Assembly: GCA_900472295.1 (NCBI GenBank)
Contig: UCIA01000001.1
Location: forward strand, 23,348 to 87,347
Direction of reading: 5' to 3'
Source of the DNA: Hyphomicrobiales bacterium
GTDB lineage: Bacteria; Pseudomonadota; Alphaproteobacteria; Rhizobiales; Rhizobiaceae
DNA: 64,000 nucleotides
Shown here: in pieces, positions 62,693-64,000 of the stretch
How the letters are laid out: each line of letters opens with the position of its first letter
How positions within the stretch are numbered: position 1 is the stretch's first letter
Program-made: the position numbers and the translations under genes
Notes under the pieces: generated by a model
What the model was told of the DNA's origin: nothing
The model's database searches: none
The model's input: the letters and a program-made list of their open reading frames with translations, nothing else

Positions 62693-63943
62693 TCAGAAGC
62701 CTACCGCGAGCCTTTCCAGCCCATGGAAATGATAGGTGTCGCGGAAGCGCGGTTCCTCCGCGAGATGGAGTTGCGGCCGCTGCTCGAACAGGGTTTTCAG
62801 CGACACCTGCAATTCGAGCCGCGCCAGTGGCGCGCCGATGCAGAAGTGAATGCCGGCGCCGAACGAGACATTCTTCTGGTCGGCGCGGCCGGGCCGGAAG
62901 GCGCCGGGTTCGGCAAAGGCAAGCGGGTCGTGATTGGCCATGCCGAGCAGCAGGCCGATCGTCTCGCCCGGTTGTACGACAATCCCCGGAGTTACCTCGA
63001 TCTCCTGATAGCTGTAGCGGGTGAACATATGCAGTGGAGCATCGAAGCGAAGGCACTCCTCGACCGTCGCCGCGGTAGCCTCCGGCGAGGTGAAGAAGCG
63101 GTCGGGATCGCCGCCTTGCGTCAGCAGCGTGCGCACGGCATTGCCGGTCTGGTGCACCGTCGCTTCGTGGCCGGCATTGAGCAAAAGGATGGCGGACGAG
63201 ACCAGCTCGTCCTCGGAGAGTTTCTGGCCGTCCTCCTGCGCCGCGATCAGCAGCGACAGCAAATCGTCGCCGGGTTGTTTGCGCCGCTGGGCGACATAGC
63301 CGCGCAAAAAGTCGGAAAAGTCGCGCGCGGCGCGATTGGCCGTCTCCTCGATCTCGCGGGTGCGGCTGTGCATATACATCGCCACCATCTGGTGCGACCA
63401 GTCGAGCAATTGCGGACCCATCTCGACCGGCACGCCGAGCATCTCGGCAATGATGGTGATCGGCAGGGGCGAGGCGAAGGTAGGCAGCAGATCGACCTGA
63501 TCCGGCTCGAAGCGGTCGATCAGCTCATTGGCCAAAGCTTCCACACGCGGCCGCAGCCGCTCCACCTGGCGCGAGACGAAGGCGCGGTTGACCAGCGTCC
63601 TCAGCCTGGTGTGCACCGGCGGTTCCAGCTCCAGCATGGAATTGGTCTCGATGCCGTCGAAGGCGGCGAGATGCGAACGATCCATGCCGACGCCGCGTCT
63701 GTCTGGAACGCCGGTCGGGCTCTGCCGGCCGAAGCGGCGGTCGCGCAGCAGCCGGTTGACGTCGTCGTAGCCGCCAAAGCACCAGAAGCCGAATTCCTCC
63801 CAGAAGAAGGCGTTCGAGGCGCCATGCAGGAAGGCATAGGCGTCATAAGGGTTCTGGAAAAACGCCGGTTCATGCGGGTCGAGCCGCAAGCGGCGCGCGG
63901 CTGGGTCGAAGGCGAGGTAGAGTGGCGGAGTCTTATCGGTCAT
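62693..63943 (-). CDS. Cytochrome P450
   Basis: 416-residue soluble bacterial monooxygenase. The heme-thiolate Cys is C368 in FGAGIHFCIGAPLARLE. The I-helix oxygen-activation motif is LNAGHEATVHQTG and the K-helix is EECLRF. The substrate is unknown. No ferredoxin or ferredoxin reductase gene is in the window. The large STAND/BTAD regulator gene lies just downstream and may be co-transcribed. The last 57 bases of the window after its start hold nothing recognisable. Confidence 0.92.
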   Translation of the reverse strand: MTDKTPPLYLAFDPAARRLRLDPHEPAFFQNPYDAYAFLHGASNAFFWEEFGFWCFGGYDDVNRLLRDRRFGRQSPTGVPDRRGVGMDRSHLAAFDGIETNSMLELEPPVHTRLRTLVNRAFVSRQVERLRPRVEALANELIDRFEPDQVDLLPTFASPLPITIIAEMLGVPVEMGPQLLDWSHQMVAMYMHSRTREIEETANRAARDFSDFLRGYVAQRRKQPGDDLLSLLIAAQEDGQKLSEDELVSSAILLLNAGHEATVHQTGNAVRTLLTQGGDPDRFFTSPEATAATVEECLRFDAPLHMFTRYSYQEIEVTPGIVVQPGETIGLLLGMANHDPLAFAEPGAFRPGRADQKNVSFGAGIHFCIGAPLARLELQVSLKTLFEQRPQLHLAEEPRFRDTYHFHGLERLAVGF

Positions 63944-64000
63944 GGTCGATCACTAGCGCGGCTTGCCAGCCAGACGCCAGACCGTATGTTGGCCTCCGGC

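Overview
The window looks like a chromosomal segment of a Rhizobiales alphaproteobacterium, most probably Mesorhizobium or a close relative. The evidence is high-GC DNA, an alphaproteobacterial core-gene order (CBP3-like chaperone, DUF177, plsX, fabH, ihfA, merR; rplM-rpsI; speB-argC; ctaA), rhizobial-style exopolysaccharide genes, and dispersed palindromic intergenic repeats of the kind common in Mesorhizobium. The species call rests on recall and was not checked by any search.

Regions. 0-3.1 kb: an osmoprotectant ABC importer in the order permease, ATPase, permease (yehYXW type); its binding protein is not in the window. 3.4-5.5 kb: the K+-independent proton-pumping pyrophosphatase hppA. 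5.6-9.8 kb: a sugar-modification pair, small membrane proteins and a LysR regulator. 10.0-12.0 kb: two tandem paralogous AraC regulators. 12.1-17.6 kb: envelope and fatty-acid core genes. 17.7-21.7 kb: small secreted or membrane proteins, including a histidine-rich peptide and a decayed relative of it, and several repeats. 22.3-32.3 kb: an exopolysaccharide region with a tRNA-Pro gene inside it. It holds an O-acetyltransferase, GT8, an unclassified transferase, an O-antigen-ligase-type polymerase, a phosphoglycosyltransferase, GT4, an export lipoprotein and a divergently transcribed polysaccharide co-polymerase whose cytoplasmic kinase domain looks inactivated.

32.4-39.4 kb: a six-gene ABC-importer operon of spermidine/putrescine type that ends in a hydantoin/Asp-Glu racemase and a GNAT acetyltransferase. 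It is divergent from a GntR regulator, with two palindromes in the shared promoter region. 39.4-46.0 kb: BioF2-type acetyltransferase, polysaccharide deacetylase, DUF2842, ctaA, and a speB-argC-aminoglycoside-kinase-like operon. 46.2-50.6 kb: an accessory-looking block (acyltransferase, GDPD, aldo/keto reductase with divergent LysR) bounded by related palindromic repeats. 50.7-59.3 kb: rpsI/rplM, thioesterase, enoyl-CoA hydratase, VOC protein, AAA ATPase, a frameshifted GNAT gene, CoA-binding protein, metY, a cupin gene without a canonical start, and secreted or small hypotheticals. 59.4-63.9 kb: a 1074-residue STAND/BTAD regulator behind a cytochrome P450.

The points most worth a second look are the pseudokinase-type polysaccharide co-polymerase, the STAND-plus-C-terminal-BTAD regulator next to the P450, the importer-racemase-acetyltransferase operon with visible operators, the frameshifted GNAT, the cupin gene behind a 25-bp inverted heptamer repeat, and three copies of one repeat family that share an internal core. 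I saw no CRISPR array, insertion sequence, phage or plasmid origin.
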